Below are positions 11,901-20,499 of a stretch of 64,000 bases of DNA, in pieces (the stretch's first letter is position 1; the number at the start of each line of letters is the position of its first letter). A program made the position numbers and the translations under genes. The notes under the pieces are model-generated. The model saw only the letters and a program-made list of their open reading frames with translations. It was not told where the DNA came from and did not search any database. Location: the NCBI GenBank assembly GCA_965215035.1, contig OZ244040.1, positions 3,100,001 through 3,164,000 on the forward strand, read 5' to 3'. This DNA comes from Azophilus sp965215035. Lineage in GTDB: Bacteria > Pseudomonadota > Gammaproteobacteria > Pseudomonadales > Azotimanducaceae.

Positions 11901-12547
11901 AGGGTACGGCCGCTGGCATCGGTAATGGTGCCCGATATCATCAGCGGCACCCGTCGCCCCGTGTGCATGGCGGCACTGGCCGCCGCGATGGCCGCCTTGG
12001 CGTTCAGGGTGTCGAAGACCGTCTCGATCAACAACAGATCCACGCCGCCGGCGAGCAGCGCACCGGCGGCCGCGCTGTAGGCCCCGTATAACTCCGCGAA
12101 AGTGACGTTGCGGGCACCCGGGTCGTTCACGTCGGGGGACAGGCTGGCCGTGCGGTTGGTTGGGCCTAGCACACCCGCCACATAGCGCGGCCACGCATCG
12201 GTTGCCGATTCATCGGCGGCGCGGCGGGCGATGGCGGCGGCGGCGGCGTTGATGGCCACCGCCTGGTCCTCGAGCCCGTAATCCGCTTGGGAAATGGCTG
12301 TGGCGGTGAACGAGTTCGTCTTGACAATATCGGCCCCGGCCTGGAGGTAGGCGCGATGTACATCGGCAACGACTTCGGGTGCCGTCAGGCACAGGACATC
12401 GTAGTTGCCGCGCAGGGTATGCCCGTGGTCATGGAACTTCCGGCCCCGGTAGGCCGTCTCGTCCAGATCCTCAACTTGCAGCATGGTGCCGTAGGCACCG
12501 TCCAACACCAGGATGCGCTCCTGCAAGCTTCTTTCCAGGCTTTGCAT
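8909..12547 (-). CDS. metH: Cobalamin-dependent methionine synthase
   Basis: A 1212-residue protein, full length for MetH. Domains in order: homocysteine methyltransferase (about 1-330) with zinc ligands in GFNCALGAEQLRPY and LVGGCCGTTPEHI; pterin-binding domain (about 345-610) with INIGERTNVTGSAKF; cap and B12 domain (about 640-890) with GDVHDIGKNIVAVVLQ, where the His ligates cobalt; and the C-terminal reactivation domain ending in the SAM-binding region (ECGAGMRLTEHFAMLPAAS). It makes methionine from homocysteine and methyltetrahydrofolate. No cobalamin riboswitch is apparent in the 190 bp before it. The last 27 bp of the gene are duplicated downstream. Confidence 0.95.
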   Translation of the reverse strand: MQSLERSLQERILVLDGAYGTMLQVEDLDETAYRGRKFHDHGHTLRGNYDVLCLTAPEVVADVHRAYLQAGADIVKTNSFTATAISQADYGLEDQAVAINAAAAAIARRAADESATDAWPRYVAGVLGPTNRTASLSPDVNDPGARNVTFAELYGAYSAAAGALLAGGVDLLLIETVFDTLNAKAAIAAASAAMHTGRRVPLMISGTITDASGRTLSGQTCEAFWYSIAHARPLVAGFNCALGAEQLRPYIDRLSRIADTFVSVHPNAGLPNEFGGYDQTPEDMAAAMAEFAASGLVNLVGGCCGTTPEHIARFRVAVRGCSPRRVAKPRGGLTLAGLEPLRIDQDALFVNIGERTNVTGSAKFARLIRAGDYENAVQVARQQVAAGAQVIDINMDEGMLDSKDAMVRFLNLIAAEPDITRMPVMIDSSKWEIIEAGLQCVQGKAVVNSISLKEGETAFVEVARLCQRYGAAVVVMAFDERGQADTLARRVEVCARAYRILVETVGFPAEDIILDPNVFAIGTGIEAHRNHAVDFIETCRWIRAHLPGAKTSGGISNVSFAFRGNNRLREAIHTVFLYHAIAAGLTMGIVNPGQLGIYSDLPDELRERVEDLVLNRRADATERLLEIAQRYGGASARQQGDTEGWRELAVEERLRHALVNGISEHIVADTEAARLLAAEPLEVIEGPLMDGMNVVGDLFGSGKMFLPQVVKSARVMKQAVAHLVPFIEAREGGARKTKGTIVMATVKGDVHDIGKNIVAVVLQCNNFEVVDLGVMVPAEKILEVARSAKADLIGLSGLITPSLEEMTHVAGEMQRLGFTVPLLIGGATTSKAHTAVKIEPNYRNDATVYVADASRAVGTAQRLLSVAAKSAYVAEVREEYGAIRERVGARSRRLQLLDLAAARNNRLQLDWSEFEPPAPLVRGVHSLSIELDTLVPYIDWSPFFLTWELAGKYPAILEDKVVGEAARALHQDARAMLAVLTEGGTLRARGAVGIWPCRRAGDDDLYLYADDAHHHRLARLHHLRQQRQLPAGKPNLCLADFISPERDYLGGFAVTAGIGIEQVLAGYAGDDYAGIMIKALADRLAEAAAEYLHERVRREIWGYAQDEALDSADLIAERYRGIRPAPGYPACPEHSEKQMLFKLLDAECGAGMRLTEHFAMLPAASVSGWYFAHPESRYFGVGRIGEDQVADYAHRRGVDVATARARLRPNLG

Positions 12548-12737
12548 GGGCCTCGGCGATGCGGTCGATCTGTGGCTGGGCGTGGCCCAAGCAGTCTATG
12601 GCGGTGCAACTGGAAGGCAATTGAACTTATCGAATGACAACTTGAATAGCATTCATAGGCGGGCGCACCGAAACCGACCCTTGGTATCGGCGCGGCCTTA
12701 GATGTAGGATACCCGACCGAAACAGTCGGGAATTATC

Positions 12738-13319
12738 GTGATTGAGATATCTGCACGCGCCCAGTCCTATCTGCGCGATTTGCTTGCCAAGCAGGAGGAC
12801 GATGACGTCGGCATTCGCGTATTCGTGGCGCAACCGGGCACGCCACATGCGGAGACCTGCATCGCCTATTGCCGTCCCGGCGAGGCCCAGGATGACGACG
12901 TGCCCTACGAATACGATGGCTTCCGTGCCTGGATTGAGGAGCGCAGCCGCAAGTACTTGGAAGACGCGGCTGTCGATTTCCAGGATGACCGCATGGGTGG
13001 ACAGCTCACCATCAAGGCGCCCAATGCGCGCGTACCCAGCGTCGATGCGGATTCGCCCCTGGAAGACCGCATCAACTACGTGCTCTACAACGAGATCAAC
13101 CCCGGTTTGGCCGCCCATGGCGGTATGGTTACACTAGTCGAGGTGCTAGAGGACAAGGTGGCGGTGCTGCAGTTCGGCGGCGGCTGCCAAGGGTGCGCGG
13201 CGGTGGACATCACCCTGAAGCACGGCGTTGAGACATCGCTGCTCGAACAGATTCCGGAACTGGCCGGCATCCGGGATGCCACCGACCACACCCATACCGA
13301 GAACGCCTACTACCGATAG
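12738..13319 (+). CDS. nfuA: Fe/S biogenesis protein NfuA
   Basis: A 193-residue protein with a degenerate A-type N-terminal domain (about 1-100; MIEISARAQSYLRDLLAKQE) and a C-terminal Nfu domain with the cluster-binding CxxC in QFGGGCQGCAAVDITLK. NfuA carries a [4Fe-4S] cluster and passes it to target enzymes, especially under oxidative stress or iron limitation. The length matches E. coli NfuA (191). It is convergent with the DAHP synthase gene and the two overlap by 10 bp, so no terminator can separate them. Confidence 0.93.
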   Translation: MIEISARAQSYLRDLLAKQEDDDVGIRVFVAQPGTPHAETCIAYCRPGEAQDDDVPYEYDGFRAWIEERSRKYLEDAAVDFQDDRMGGQLTIKAPNARVPSVDADSPLEDRINYVLYNEINPGLAAHGGMVTLVEVLEDKVAVLQFGGGCQGCAAVDITLKHGVETSLLEQIPELAGIRDATDHTHTENAYYR

Positions 13320-14362
13320 GCACCCAGCGTATCGGCGAGCTCCAGCAGCAGGGCTTCGGTTGTCGCCCAGCCAATACAGCCATCGGTGACCGAAACGCCG
13401 TATCGCAGTTCTTCCGGCCGCTGGGGAATCTGCTGCCTGCCCGGATGCAGGTGGCTCTCTAGCATCAAGCCGACAATGGAACGATTGCCCTGCCGGATCT
13501 GTTCCACCACCGAGCGCGCGACGCCCGGCTGCGTCGCCGGATCCTTGTTGGAGTTGGCGTGGCTACAGTCGATCATAATGACCGGCCGTAGCCCAGCCTC
13601 CACCATTCTTTGTTCACAGGCGGCGATGCTCGCGGCATCGTAGTTGGGGCCGTTGCCGCCGCCGCGCAGGACGATATGGGCATGCGGGTTGCCCCGGGTT
13701 TTGATCACCGCAACCTGGCCGGATGGATTGATACCCAGGAACCGGTGTGGTTCGGCTACCGAGTGCATGGCGTTTATGGCCGCGTCCAGGCTACCATCCG
13801 TGCCATTCTTGAAGCCGACGGCGGAACTCAGGCCCGAGGCCATTTCCCGATGGGTTTGCGATTCCGAGGTGCGCGCCCCGATGGCAGACCAGGTAACCAG
13901 ATCCTGCAGGTATTGGGGCGCGATGGCGTTTAGCGCTTCGGTACCCAGGGGCAGGCCCAGCGCAGCCAGATCCAAGAGTAGACGGCGGGCGATCGCCAGC
14001 CCGTCGGCAACCTTGAAGGTGCCGTTCAGGTAGGGGTCGTTAAGCAGCCCCTTCCAGCCCAGCGTGGAGCGCGGCTTCTCGAAATAGGCCCGCATGACGA
14101 TCAGTATGGCATCGTCGATGCGCCCGGCCAGCTCGGCCAGACGTTCACCATACTCCCTGGCCGCGACGGGGTCGTGGATGGAGCAGGGGCCGACGACAGC
14201 GAGCAGCCTGGGGTCCTCGCCGCACAGAATGCCGTTGACCTGCCGCCGGGCGCGCTCGACACTCGACCGGGCCACATCCGTCACCGGCAACCGTTCCTTA
14301 AGTTGCTCCGGTGTAATCAGTATCTCCTGTCCTGCCACGTTGACGTTTTCCAATTCGGTCAT
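13310..14362 (-). CDS. 3-deoxy-7-phosphoheptulonate (DAHP) synthase, class I
   Basis: A 350-residue enzyme, normal for the AroF/G/H family, condensing phosphoenolpyruvate and erythrose-4-phosphate at the entry of the shikimate pathway. Motifs: AVVGPCSIHDPVAAREYGERL, MRAYFEKPRSTLGWKGL, GARTSESQTHREMASGL, VGFKNGTDGSLDAAINAM, VMIDCSHANSNKDP. Start chosen at MTELENVNVAGQE. Which aromatic amino acid inhibits the enzyme cannot be read with confidence. A short aromatic-rich leader ORF and an attenuator-like hairpin set precede it, suggesting control by aromatic amino acid supply. It overlaps the nfuA end by 10 bp. Confidence 0.92.
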   Translation of the reverse strand: MTELENVNVAGQEILITPEQLKERLPVTDVARSSVERARRQVNGILCGEDPRLLAVVGPCSIHDPVAAREYGERLAELAGRIDDAILIVMRAYFEKPRSTLGWKGLLNDPYLNGTFKVADGLAIARRLLLDLAALGLPLGTEALNAIAPQYLQDLVTWSAIGARTSESQTHREMASGLSSAVGFKNGTDGSLDAAINAMHSVAEPHRFLGINPSGQVAVIKTRGNPHAHIVLRGGGNGPNYDAASIAACEQRMVEAGLRPVIMIDCSHANSNKDPATQPGVARSVVEQIRQGNRSIVGLMLESHLHPGRQQIPQRPEELRYGVSVTDGCIGWATTEALLLELADTLGAYR

Positions 14363-14393
14363 TGCAAGATCCTCCACGGTCGGTTCCAGGCCA

Positions 14394-14459
14394 TAAAAAA
14401 ACCCCGCTCGTCGCCTTGCGGGGTTTTCTCCGGAAGGCGATGGGTGGTGGCCGCCTTCC
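14394..14459 (-). promoter_or_regulatory. Attenuator-like hairpin set before the DAHP synthase gene
   Basis: Reading the minus strand after the leader ORF: segment 1 GGAAGGCG (14459-14452), segment 2 CGCCTTCC (14439-14432), segment 3 AAGGCGA (14417-14411), and a terminator with 10-bp arms AAAACCCCGC (14427-14418) and GCGGGGTTTT (14407-14398) followed by more T. Segment 1 pairs perfectly with 2. Segment 2 can instead pair with 3 (7 bp), enclosing the 5' arm of the terminator in a loop. This is the layout of ribosome-mediated attenuation. The terminator lies 32 bp before the gene start. Confidence 0.65.
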
Positions 14460-14477
14460 GCTTCTTCCGTTAAGCAA

Positions 14478-14552
14478 TCAGAAGCAGCGCCAACGCACGG
14501 CGGCCCGGCCGAGGTAGCTAAACCAAGTCTGCTTTGCGGTATTGCGCATCAT
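14478..14552 (-). CDS. Aromatic-rich leader peptide of the DAHP synthase gene
   Basis: A 24-codon reading frame, MMRNTAKQTWFSYLGRAAVR then WRCF and TGA. Five of 24 residues are Trp, Phe or Tyr (W10, F11, Y13, W21, F24). It stops 18 bp before segment 1 of the hairpin set. A ribosome slowed at Trp/Phe/Tyr codons would sit where it could disturb the 1:2 pairing. No good ribosome site is visible upstream, and the first or second ATG could be used. The call rests on composition and position. Confidence 0.6.
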   Translation of the reverse strand: MMRNTAKQTWFSYLGRAAVRWRCF

Positions 14553-14609
14553 AAGGTCGCGCATGGTACGGGAGCGGGGTTGCACATGCAATGCCGGCGT
14601 AGGCGAGGC

Positions 14610-14692
14610 GGTGTATCAGTTTGAATCCCAGCCCTGCCGAACCACCTGCGTGCCGTGCCCTTGCTCGGTCCACAGATGCAAACTGATACACC
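14610..14692. repeat. Family A palindromic repeat, copy 1
   Basis: An 83-bp element with perfect 14-bp terminal inverted repeats GGTGTATCAGTTTG / CAAACTGATACACC. Its reverse complement aligns with the element at 36870-36952. A further solitary right arm (GAACTGATACAC) occurs at about 14768-14779, so this spot may hold one complete and one partial copy. It lies between the DAHP synthase leader and the subtilase gene. Confidence 0.8.
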
Positions 14693-14844
14693 ACCCCGGA
14701 TTCCCGGCTGAAGATGGGATAGAGGGCGGTGTAAAGCAGCCAGTCGAGGTGGAAGTTTGATTTGGCGAACTGATACACTACCCGCGCTCTGCCGTGGCTG
14801 CGGCTTGATTGGAACGTGGCTATTACTGTGCACGAGGTGTGGGC

Positions 14845-17800
14845 ATGTCGGGAACGGGCCGTAGAAATCACCGGCTGACGTTGGGCCTGGCCGCCGGGGC
14901 GGCGGGGGTTGCCGCCCTGGCGCTGCTGCTGGTTCCGTCCCCTTCCGGGGAAGGCGGGGCAACCGGCGAGCGGGCCGACGACGAGCGGGTGGTCAGCGCG
15001 GCGCTCGCCCGGATTGAGGCGGAAAGCCGGGGCGCCGCCGCGCCACCTGCTATTCGGGCCGCGCCCCGGAGCGCCGGCAATGCCTTGCCCGCCGAACCGC
15101 CGGCCGAGCGCGGGCCCACCCCGCCGGAGGGCTATTCGTTCGTCACCGACCACGGCGAGATGGCCAGGGAGCGCCTGCGGCCCGGCGCGGACGCGCAAGC
15201 CGACGCCGACGAGCCCGGTCCCGCCTGGCTGGGCGCGCCCGGCGCCGTCGACGCCCTGGCCGACCAGGCCGCCACCGCCGGCCGCGGCTGGACGTTCGGC
15301 TGGATACGGCTTCGGCCGGACGCGCGGGCGGGCGACCTGCGGCGGTCGCTGCAACGCCTCGGCGGAGAGGTCCTGGGCACCGCGGGCCGCCTGGTTCGCG
15401 CCCGGCTACCGGGCGACAGGGGCAGCCTGCGGGCGGTCGCGGCGCTGCCGGAGGTCGCCGGGCTCGGCGCCGTGCCCGGGGAGAGGAAGCTTGCGGCGTT
15501 CGCCGGGGAAGCCCCCGCCAAGCCCGGGCACGAGCGGACGCCGGTGTTCATTACCCTGATGACGGACGACCCGGACGGGCGCTGGGGGCGGGCGCTGCGC
15601 GGCCTCGGCGCCGTGGTGGGCCACCTCGACCCGGCCATTCGCGTCTACGCCGCGGCCGTGGACCAAGCCGCCCTCGGGGCCATTGCCGAGGCGGACTTCG
15701 TGCTGGCCGTCGAGCCCGTCGGGGTCGTGGAGGCCGCCCACGACACGGCCGTTCCCGCCATGGGCGCCGACGCGCTGCGGCAACACCTGGACTCCCCCGG
15801 GCTCTTTTCCGGCATTGGCGGCGCTTCCGTTCCCGTCGGCGTCATGGATACGGGGCTCAACACCAACCACCTGGACATCTCCTCAGGCCGGGAGAGCGTC
15901 TGCGGCGCCAATTTTATGCTGTCACGCGCCGAGGATCAGGATCTATGGGTGGACGAAAATGGGCACGGCACCCACGTCACCGGCACCATCGCCGGCAGCG
16001 GCCACTTCAAGCCGCAATACGCCGGCATGGCGCCCTCGGTGCGCCACATCCGCTTTGCGAAGGTGCTCAGCAGCCGGGGGTCCGGTTCCTCCCTCAACAG
16101 CGTCCGGGGCATGGACTTCCTGGCCAGGCCCTCCGACTGCGCGGACGCGGGGTGGAGCGCCGACCGGGTCAGGCCGCTGGTCGTCAACATGAGCCTGTCG
16201 TCGACCAGCCGGCTGCACGAGGGCAGGGATGTGGGGGCGCGCAAGCTCGACTCCGTCGTTTGGGGCCACCGGCAGCTCTATGTTGTCGCGCAGTCCAACA
16301 GTAGCGTCCACGGGTTCTCCAACTACGGCGCGGCCAAGAATTCGCTGTCGGTGGGCGCCGCGCTCGACAGCGGCGAACTCGCGAGCTTCAGCAGCCTCGG
16401 GCCCACCGCCGATGGCCGCCTGGCCCCGCAGGTCGTCGCGACCGGCGTCAGTCTATACTCGGCCGAGGGCGAAGGGAGCCGTTCGGCATACTCGGTAAAG
16501 AGCGGCACCAGCATGTCTTCCCCCGCGGTCGCCGGCGTTGCGGCGCTGTTGATGGACGCCGTTCCCGGGCACCGGGAACAGCCCGCCCTGGTGCGGGCGC
16601 GGCTGATGGCGAGCGCCGTCAGGCCCGACGCGTGGCTCGAGGCCGGCGGGCGGTTTCCACCGAACAACTCGAACGGCCCCGGCGCGCTGCAGAACCGGTA
16701 CGGGCTCGGCAAGGTGTCGGCGCGCACCGCCGTGCTCAGCCGGAACGGGCCGGACGGCTGGTTCGGCGGCGGCGCGGTGTCCGAGCTGCGGGACGGGGAG
16801 TACGCCCACCGGGAGATCGTCGTGCCGGAGGGCGCGAGCCGCCTGGACCTGGTGATGGTTTGGGACGAGCCGCCCACGGACACCATCGCCCAGGCCGTGC
16901 TGAACGACCTGGACCTTTACCTGGATATGGACGGCGACTGCGGGGCGGGCGCCTGCGGCGGGTACTCCTCGACCTCCCGCCGGGACAATGTGGAATGGAT
17001 CATCGTGCGCAATCCGCCGCCCGGAACCTACCGGGCCAGGGTGGTTCCGCACCGGGTCTACACCGCCCCGCCGCGCGCCGGGCTGGCGTGGACGGTCATA
17101 CGCGGCCCCTCCACGCCGCGGCTCGCCATCGACGCCGACCGGACATCCCTCGCCGACGGGGACAGGCTGCGGCTGACGCTGACCGCGGACGGCTATGTCG
17201 CCGCCGGAACGCTGCTGCATATGGATTGCCGTAGCGCCGGCATTCTCTGTGCGCACAGTTACTACAAAGCGAGTATAACCCGGGAGGACGCCATATCGCG
17301 GACTTTTGAGTGGCAGAAGGGTTCATACATAGAACTCGGCGAAATCGCCGCGGGCGAATCCCAGGAAATCGATCTTCGGGTTTGGGTCTCCGGCGGAGAA
17401 CCCGAGCACCTGCACTTCACCGCAAGCGCCTGGAACGCCAAGGCGGCTTCTGTTTCTGTGGAGGTTCGGCCAGACGGCGCCTATCGGTCCGACGTGCCGG
17501 AAGCCGAGGCACCCGCGAACGCCGGGTTCGACGACGCCGCCGTGCTGGAGGGCGACGAGGGGCTCCGGGAACTGGACCTGCTGCTGGCGGCACCGGAGCC
17601 CGGCGAGCCCGAGTTCACGCCCGGCACCGGGCGTCCGTTCGGCTCCGCCTGGTATGCCTGGACGGCCCCCGCGGACGGCCTGGCGCGCTTCGGCGCCACC
17701 CGGAGCATCGCCACAGACGGCCTCAGCCCCTGCTGCTCGCCCATCGTGCGGGTCGATGTCTTCCGCGGCGAACGCATCGGCGCCCTGGAGCATGTGGCCT

Positions 17801-20490
17801 CCGCTCCCTGGGGCGCGGAGTTCTTCGCCGGGGCGGGGCAGTCCCACCGCATCCGGGTGAGCCACCAGGGGGAAGCAATACCGGTGGTTCTCCGCTGGTC
17901 CCAGGGGCCGCGCCCGGCCAACGACGACTTCGCCGCGGCGCTGCCGATCGCGGATGCCGAGGGCGTTGTCGAGGGCGACGGCCAGGGCGCCACCCTGGAG
18001 CCGGGGGAGTCGTTCGGAAACCTGGCGTCCACCGTCTGGTACCGGTGGACGGCGCCGGACGACGGCCGGTGGGAGTTCACATCGAGCAACGGGGAACTGC
18101 GCGTGCTCGCGTTCACCGGCGACGGCATTGGCGATCTGCGGCTGGTCTCCGGCTTTCCGGACGCAATCGCGAGGTTCCCGGCGGCCGCCGGAGAGGAATA
18201 CCACATTGCTGTCGCGTCCCCGGGTGTGAATGCGGCCGCCGGCACCTTCGAGCTGGCCTGGACGATGACCGAGCCCGCGGCGAGCTACGACAATGACAAT
18301 ACCGAGGCGGCCAAGACAATCGACGGCGCGGCATCGGGTTCGCACTACGTCTCACTTTACGGCAACACGAGCGTCGAGCCCGGCGAGCCCGCCGCAACCG
18401 GCGTCAGAACCAAATGGTGGATTTGGAACGCCCCGGAGGACGGCCGCTTTACATGGCGGACAGGAAGCACGTCTTGGGCACTGCAGGTGGCCGTGTTCTC
18501 CCGCGGTCCCGACGACAATCTGCAGCTCGTTGGCGCGACCGGCCCGGCTGCCTCCTTAACCGAGCTCGCCTTCCAGGCCGTTGGGGGCGAGCGCTATTGG
18601 ATTTCGGTCGGGCTCCAGGCGGGCGACCACGATGCGTTCTCAAGCCAGTGGCCCTCTGCAACCCTGCGCTGGGGGCCGACGCCGGAGAACGACGACCCCG
18701 ACCGCGCCACCGCGCTCGCGGGTGTTGGCGGCTCGGTCACCGGCCTCGGCCGATTCGCGACCACGGAGCCCGGCCGGCACGGCGGGCTTGGCCACTCGTC
18801 CCTATGGTACGGCTACGAGGCCCCGGCCGCCGGTTGGTATCGTTTCCGGGTGGGCGAGTCCCAGCCCCCCATGGTGCTGGCCGTCTATAGGGATGTCGGC
18901 GGCGGGCCCGGCTCGCTCGAGCTCATCGCCACGAGCCGGGGCCCCGAGGCCTTGGCGTCGGATGCGGTCGAGGTTCTTTTCCAGGCCGAGCCCGGCGTCC
19001 GCTACCTGATCCGGCTCGGCACCCTCGGCGCCGGCGAGGGCGGCCGGTTCAGCCTGTATTGGGAGGAGGCCGGGCCGCCGGTCTGGCTGCGCTACGCCGG
19101 GCGCGTGGCCCGGGGCGAGACGGACCCGGACGGCCGGACAGCCGAGTTGGAGCAACTCTACGGGCTCGCCCTCAACGACCGCGGAACGGCGCTCTACGCC
19201 GCCTCCGACCTGGGGGTGCGCGTATTCGAGCGCGACGCGACGACCGGCAGCCTGGCGCCCGTTCAGTTGCTGGAGGTGCGGGGCGGCCTGGTGGGCAGAC
19301 CGTTGATTTGGCATCCGCGCCGGGCCGAATTGTATGCAATGCACAACTGTCATGCTTGGCGCAGGTTCCCGCCCACCGATGGAACCCAACTGGAGCTTGA
19401 CGACGGGGGGATGCTGTGGGCGGCTAACGACTCTGGTGGACTCAACTGCAGTGACGCTTTCATAGACTCCGATGGAGAGTTCGTCTACGCCGTTAGTAGT
19501 GCGGGCGAGGTGCGGGCGGTGCAGGTCTTAGCCTTTGACTTGGCGGGCGGTTTGCGGATTGTTCAGACCCAGAAGATCAACGAACTCGAGCATGCGCTGA
19601 TCTCGAACGATGATGCCCGCGTCTATGCGGCGACAGGCTACCGCTCCCTGATGGTTTTTACGCGCGATGGCGAAACGGGGAAGCTCACACGGGTCCGGGA
19701 GGTGAACCTGCGGGTATACCCGTCGGCGATGGCCATCGGTGCCGACGACCGCCACCTGTTCGCCATTGGCCCCAGGTGGAGTTCACCGGACACCAATCTT
19801 TTCCAACTCGAGCGCGACTCCGATCCGCGGTATCTCGACACACTGCGACCGGTCGACGCGTCGTTGTCTTGGCGGAATCGGGGCGTCGAATGCCGCTACG
19901 CCGCCGCGCGCAATGCCGTCCCGGCCGTGGACGTGTTCTGCCGCGATGCGGCCTTCAGCGTGGAGTGGCGGCCGGATGCCGGTGAGCTCGCGGCAACCGA
20001 CTATGTGGCGGCCTGGCAGCAGGACCGGTTCAACAACGCCGTGCCGGAATTCGGCGACCTGATGGCCATGGCGGCGAGCCCCGATGGCCGGCATGTCTAT
20101 CTGGCCACCGATAACAGCGGCATCCTGATATTCGAGCGGGTCGGCAACGCGGCCGCCGACGCCGGCGCGGCGGAGGATGACGGCCATGTCCGGCTGGATG
20201 TGCTGTCGGTGTCCTCCGGCGGCGTTTCGTTCGGCCCGTTTTCGAGTGGCGGCTGCATAGGCCTGGCCGATACGACCCTGGACGGCGCCACCTACAGCAT
20301 CGGCGGCTCTAGGTGGCAGACGCGGGAGGCCGCGGGCGGCGACTGGGCGGATGTCGGGGGAACGGCAACCACGGGGGAGGTCTGCGCCCATACGCCCTCC
20401 GCCCCCGGCGAACACCGCCTTATCGCCGAGGTCACCATCGACGGCGAAACCGGACGCTACCGGAGCAACACCCTGGTTGTGGACCAGTAG
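14845..20490 (+). CDS. Large secreted subtilisin-like serine protease with repeats and a beta-propeller
   Basis: About 1881 residues from the ATG at 14845 (GAGGTG ribosome site); an in-frame start 12 codons upstream is possible. A membrane or signal segment (LTLGLAAGAAGVAALALLL) lies near the N terminus. Two prodomain-like segments follow at about 145-310. The S8 catalytic residues are Asp335 (GVMDTGLNTNHLD), His374 (ENGHGTHVTGTIAGSG) and Ser556 (SGTSMSSPAVAGVAALL). A P-domain-like sandwich comes next, then four similar modules of about 130 residues starting near 892, 1025, 1147 and 1282 (e.g. LASTVWYRWTAPDDGRWEF). From about 1415 a lactonase-like beta-propeller follows (YGLALNDRGTALYAASDLG). 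Substrate unknown. It appears GC-richer than its neighbours and poorer in CTA codons, hinting at a different origin. Confidence 0.85.
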   Translation: MSGTGRRNHRLTLGLAAGAAGVAALALLLVPSPSGEGGATGERADDERVVSAALARIEAESRGAAAPPAIRAAPRSAGNALPAEPPAERGPTPPEGYSFVTDHGEMARERLRPGADAQADADEPGPAWLGAPGAVDALADQAATAGRGWTFGWIRLRPDARAGDLRRSLQRLGGEVLGTAGRLVRARLPGDRGSLRAVAALPEVAGLGAVPGERKLAAFAGEAPAKPGHERTPVFITLMTDDPDGRWGRALRGLGAVVGHLDPAIRVYAAAVDQAALGAIAEADFVLAVEPVGVVEAAHDTAVPAMGADALRQHLDSPGLFSGIGGASVPVGVMDTGLNTNHLDISSGRESVCGANFMLSRAEDQDLWVDENGHGTHVTGTIAGSGHFKPQYAGMAPSVRHIRFAKVLSSRGSGSSLNSVRGMDFLARPSDCADAGWSADRVRPLVVNMSLSSTSRLHEGRDVGARKLDSVVWGHRQLYVVAQSNSSVHGFSNYGAAKNSLSVGAALDSGELASFSSLGPTADGRLAPQVVATGVSLYSAEGEGSRSAYSVKSGTSMSSPAVAGVAALLMDAVPGHREQPALVRARLMASAVRPDAWLEAGGRFPPNNSNGPGALQNRYGLGKVSARTAVLSRNGPDGWFGGGAVSELRDGEYAHREIVVPEGASRLDLVMVWDEPPTDTIAQAVLNDLDLYLDMDGDCGAGACGGYSSTSRRDNVEWIIVRNPPPGTYRARVVPHRVYTAPPRAGLAWTVIRGPSTPRLAIDADRTSLADGDRLRLTLTADGYVAAGTLLHMDCRSAGILCAHSYYKASITREDAISRTFEWQKGSYIELGEIAAGESQEIDLRVWVSGGEPEHLHFTASAWNAKAASVSVEVRPDGAYRSDVPEAEAPANAGFDDAAVLEGDEGLRELDLLLAAPEPGEPEFTPGTGRPFGSAWYAWTAPADGLARFGATRSIATDGLSPCCSPIVRVDVFRGERIGALEHVASAPWGAEFFAGAGQSHRIRVSHQGEAIPVVLRWSQGPRPANDDFAAALPIADAEGVVEGDGQGATLEPGESFGNLASTVWYRWTAPDDGRWEFTSSNGELRVLAFTGDGIGDLRLVSGFPDAIARFPAAAGEEYHIAVASPGVNAAAGTFELAWTMTEPAASYDNDNTEAAKTIDGAASGSHYVSLYGNTSVEPGEPAATGVRTKWWIWNAPEDGRFTWRTGSTSWALQVAVFSRGPDDNLQLVGATGPAASLTELAFQAVGGERYWISVGLQAGDHDAFSSQWPSATLRWGPTPENDDPDRATALAGVGGSVTGLGRFATTEPGRHGGLGHSSLWYGYEAPAAGWYRFRVGESQPPMVLAVYRDVGGGPGSLELIATSRGPEALASDAVEVLFQAEPGVRYLIRLGTLGAGEGGRFSLYWEEAGPPVWLRYAGRVARGETDPDGRTAELEQLYGLALNDRGTALYAASDLGVRVFERDATTGSLAPVQLLEVRGGLVGRPLIWHPRRAELYAMHNCHAWRRFPPTDGTQLELDDGGMLWAANDSGGLNCSDAFIDSDGEFVYAVSSAGEVRAVQVLAFDLAGGLRIVQTQKINELEHALISNDDARVYAATGYRSLMVFTRDGETGKLTRVREVNLRVYPSAMAIGADDRHLFAIGPRWSSPDTNLFQLERDSDPRYLDTLRPVDASLSWRNRGVECRYAAARNAVPAVDVFCRDAAFSVEWRPDAGELAATDYVAAWQQDRFNNAVPEFGDLMAMAASPDGRHVYLATDNSGILIFERVGNAAADAGAAEDDGHVRLDVLSVSSGGVSFGPFSSGGCIGLADTTLDGATYSIGGSRWQTREAAGGDWADVGGTATTGEVCAHTPSAPGEHRLIAEVTIDGETGRYRSNTLVVDQ

Positions 20491-20499
20491 GCGCGAAGT

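Noticed and set aside
12548..12737. Cobalamin or SAM riboswitch before metH
   Set aside because: The 190 bp between metH and nfuA show no B12 box or comparable conserved fold that I can recognise.
14518..15354. 278-codon minus-strand frame overlapping the subtilase start
   Set aside because: Pro/Arg/Gly-rich with no known motif, opposite to a clear protease gene and overlapping the leader peptide region; a GC-rich shadow.
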